Shown here piece by piece: positions 63,650 through 64,000 of a stretch of DNA of 64,000 nucleotides. The stretch covers positions 1-64,000 of the forward strand of contig PNMQ01000002.1 in NCBI GenBank assembly GCA_013823725.1. The letters run 5' to 3'. The position numbers and the translations under genes were made by a program. The notes beneath the pieces were generated by a model. That model did not search any database. It worked only from the letters and a program-made list of their open reading frames with translations, and was not told where the DNA came from. Numbering within the stretch: the stretch's first letter is position 1; each line of letters starts with the position of its first letter. The DNA comes from Candidatus Pelagibacter sp. Lineage in GTDB: Bacteria > Pseudomonadota > Alphaproteobacteria > Paracaedibacterales > CAIOTO01.

Positions 63650-64000
63650 TTAACTTACTTTTTTATTTTTCAATTTTAAATAGGGTTTTAAAAATTTTGC
63701 TGTGTGACTTCTTTGAACAAGGGCAACTTCTTCCGGTGTTCCTTCTGCTATAATCTCTCCTCCACCGTCTCCACCTTCAGGTCCTAAATCTATGATCCAA
63801 TCAGCTGTTTTAATAACCTCAAGATTATGTTCAATAACAATGACTGTATTACCTTGCTCCACTAATCGATGAAGTACTTCTAATAATTTCCTGATATCTT
63901 CAAAATGTAAACCTGTTGTTGGTTCATCTAAAATATAAACCGTACGTCCTGTTGACCTTTTAGACAACTCTTTAGAAAGTTTAACGCGCTGTGCCTCACC
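63650..64000 (-). CDS. uvrA: Excinuclease ABC subunit A (C-terminal part, start outside window)
   Basis: The frame enters from the right edge and ends at 63650, giving the last 116 residues. It begins [18 protein letters not shown] (end of the ABC signature), followed by Walker [18 protein letters not shown] and [19 protein letters not shown] with the H-loop. [21 protein letters not shown] is a UvrA hallmark. UvrA finds damaged DNA in nucleotide excision repair. Confidence 0.95.
   Translation of the reverse strand, partial: GEAQRVKLSKELSKRSTGRTVYILDEPTTGLHFEDIRKLLEVLHRLVEQGNTVIVIEHNLEVIKTADWIIDLGPEGGDGGGEIIAEGTPEEVALVQRSHTAKFLKPYLKLKNKKVS

Overview
The window reads as chromosome of an AT-rich alphaproteobacterium, most likely a host-associated lineage of the Holosporales/Rickettsiales type. 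This is inferred from content, not from a database search. Supporting marks are a CckA hybrid kinase, FtsZ with an alphaproteobacterial C-terminal peptide, a Mic60-like protein next to HemY, the alphaproteobacterial families DUF3035, DUF3576 and DUF6898, an isolated gene-transfer-agent-type terminase, low GC, and many small exported proteins of unknown function. No CRISPR array, insertion sequence or rRNA gene was seen. Three tRNA genes are present: His(GUG), Val(GAC) and Gln(CUG).

Layout. 1-0.8 kb: 5' part of an exported Rpn-type nuclease gene. 1.1-3.6 kb: tRNA-His with a near-consensus promoter, then lolD-murJ. 3.6-11.5 kb (minus strand): nuoN-mraY, a lone terminase gene, a double terminator, and an ftsZ-def-tyrS operon. 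11.8-18.1 kb (plus): a secreted papain-like (DUF1796-type) protein, a MotA/TolQ-type channel with zapE, mscS, and an ABC-F ATPase. 18.2-25.4 kb (minus): nine closely packed genes, tpiA-ubiH-secB-prfA-dusB-fis-hbd-J domain-vanX. 25.5-28.3 kb: tRNA-Val, a large exported unknown, ychF. 28.3-33.9 kb (plus): lspA-DUF3035-M16(inactive)-M16(active)-DUF6898-plsC-DUF2125-like. 33.9-41.7 kb: an accessory-looking stretch in which conserved genes (hup, lipB, pepF) are mixed with exported or membrane proteins of unknown function, an ankyrin protein and an XRE/DUF2975 pair. 41.7-51.9 kb: ppx, tRNA-Gln, recO, a zinc-ribbon protein, lpxK, gpmI, an orphan YejB-like permease, cckA, fmt. 51.9-64 kb: lpdA, mic60-hemY, a PCu(A)C copper chaperone, acnA, ftsW, DUF3576, small lipoproteins, a strict 37-residue solenoid protein, and the 3' end of uvrA.

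How the genes fit together. Many serve the cell envelope: MurJ, MraY, FtsW, FtsZ, ZapE, LolD, LspA, LpxK, PlsC, VanX and MscS. A second group serves respiration and central carbon metabolism (NuoN, LpdA, AcnA, TpiA, GpmI, UbiH-type, HemY, PCuAC). The third layer, of most interest for new biology, is the secretome: an Rpn nuclease with a leader, a DUF1796-type protease homologue, an ankyrin protein, cysteine-rich and low-complexity exported proteins, and the non-exported 37-residue repeat protein. These are candidates for host interaction, but that role is inference.
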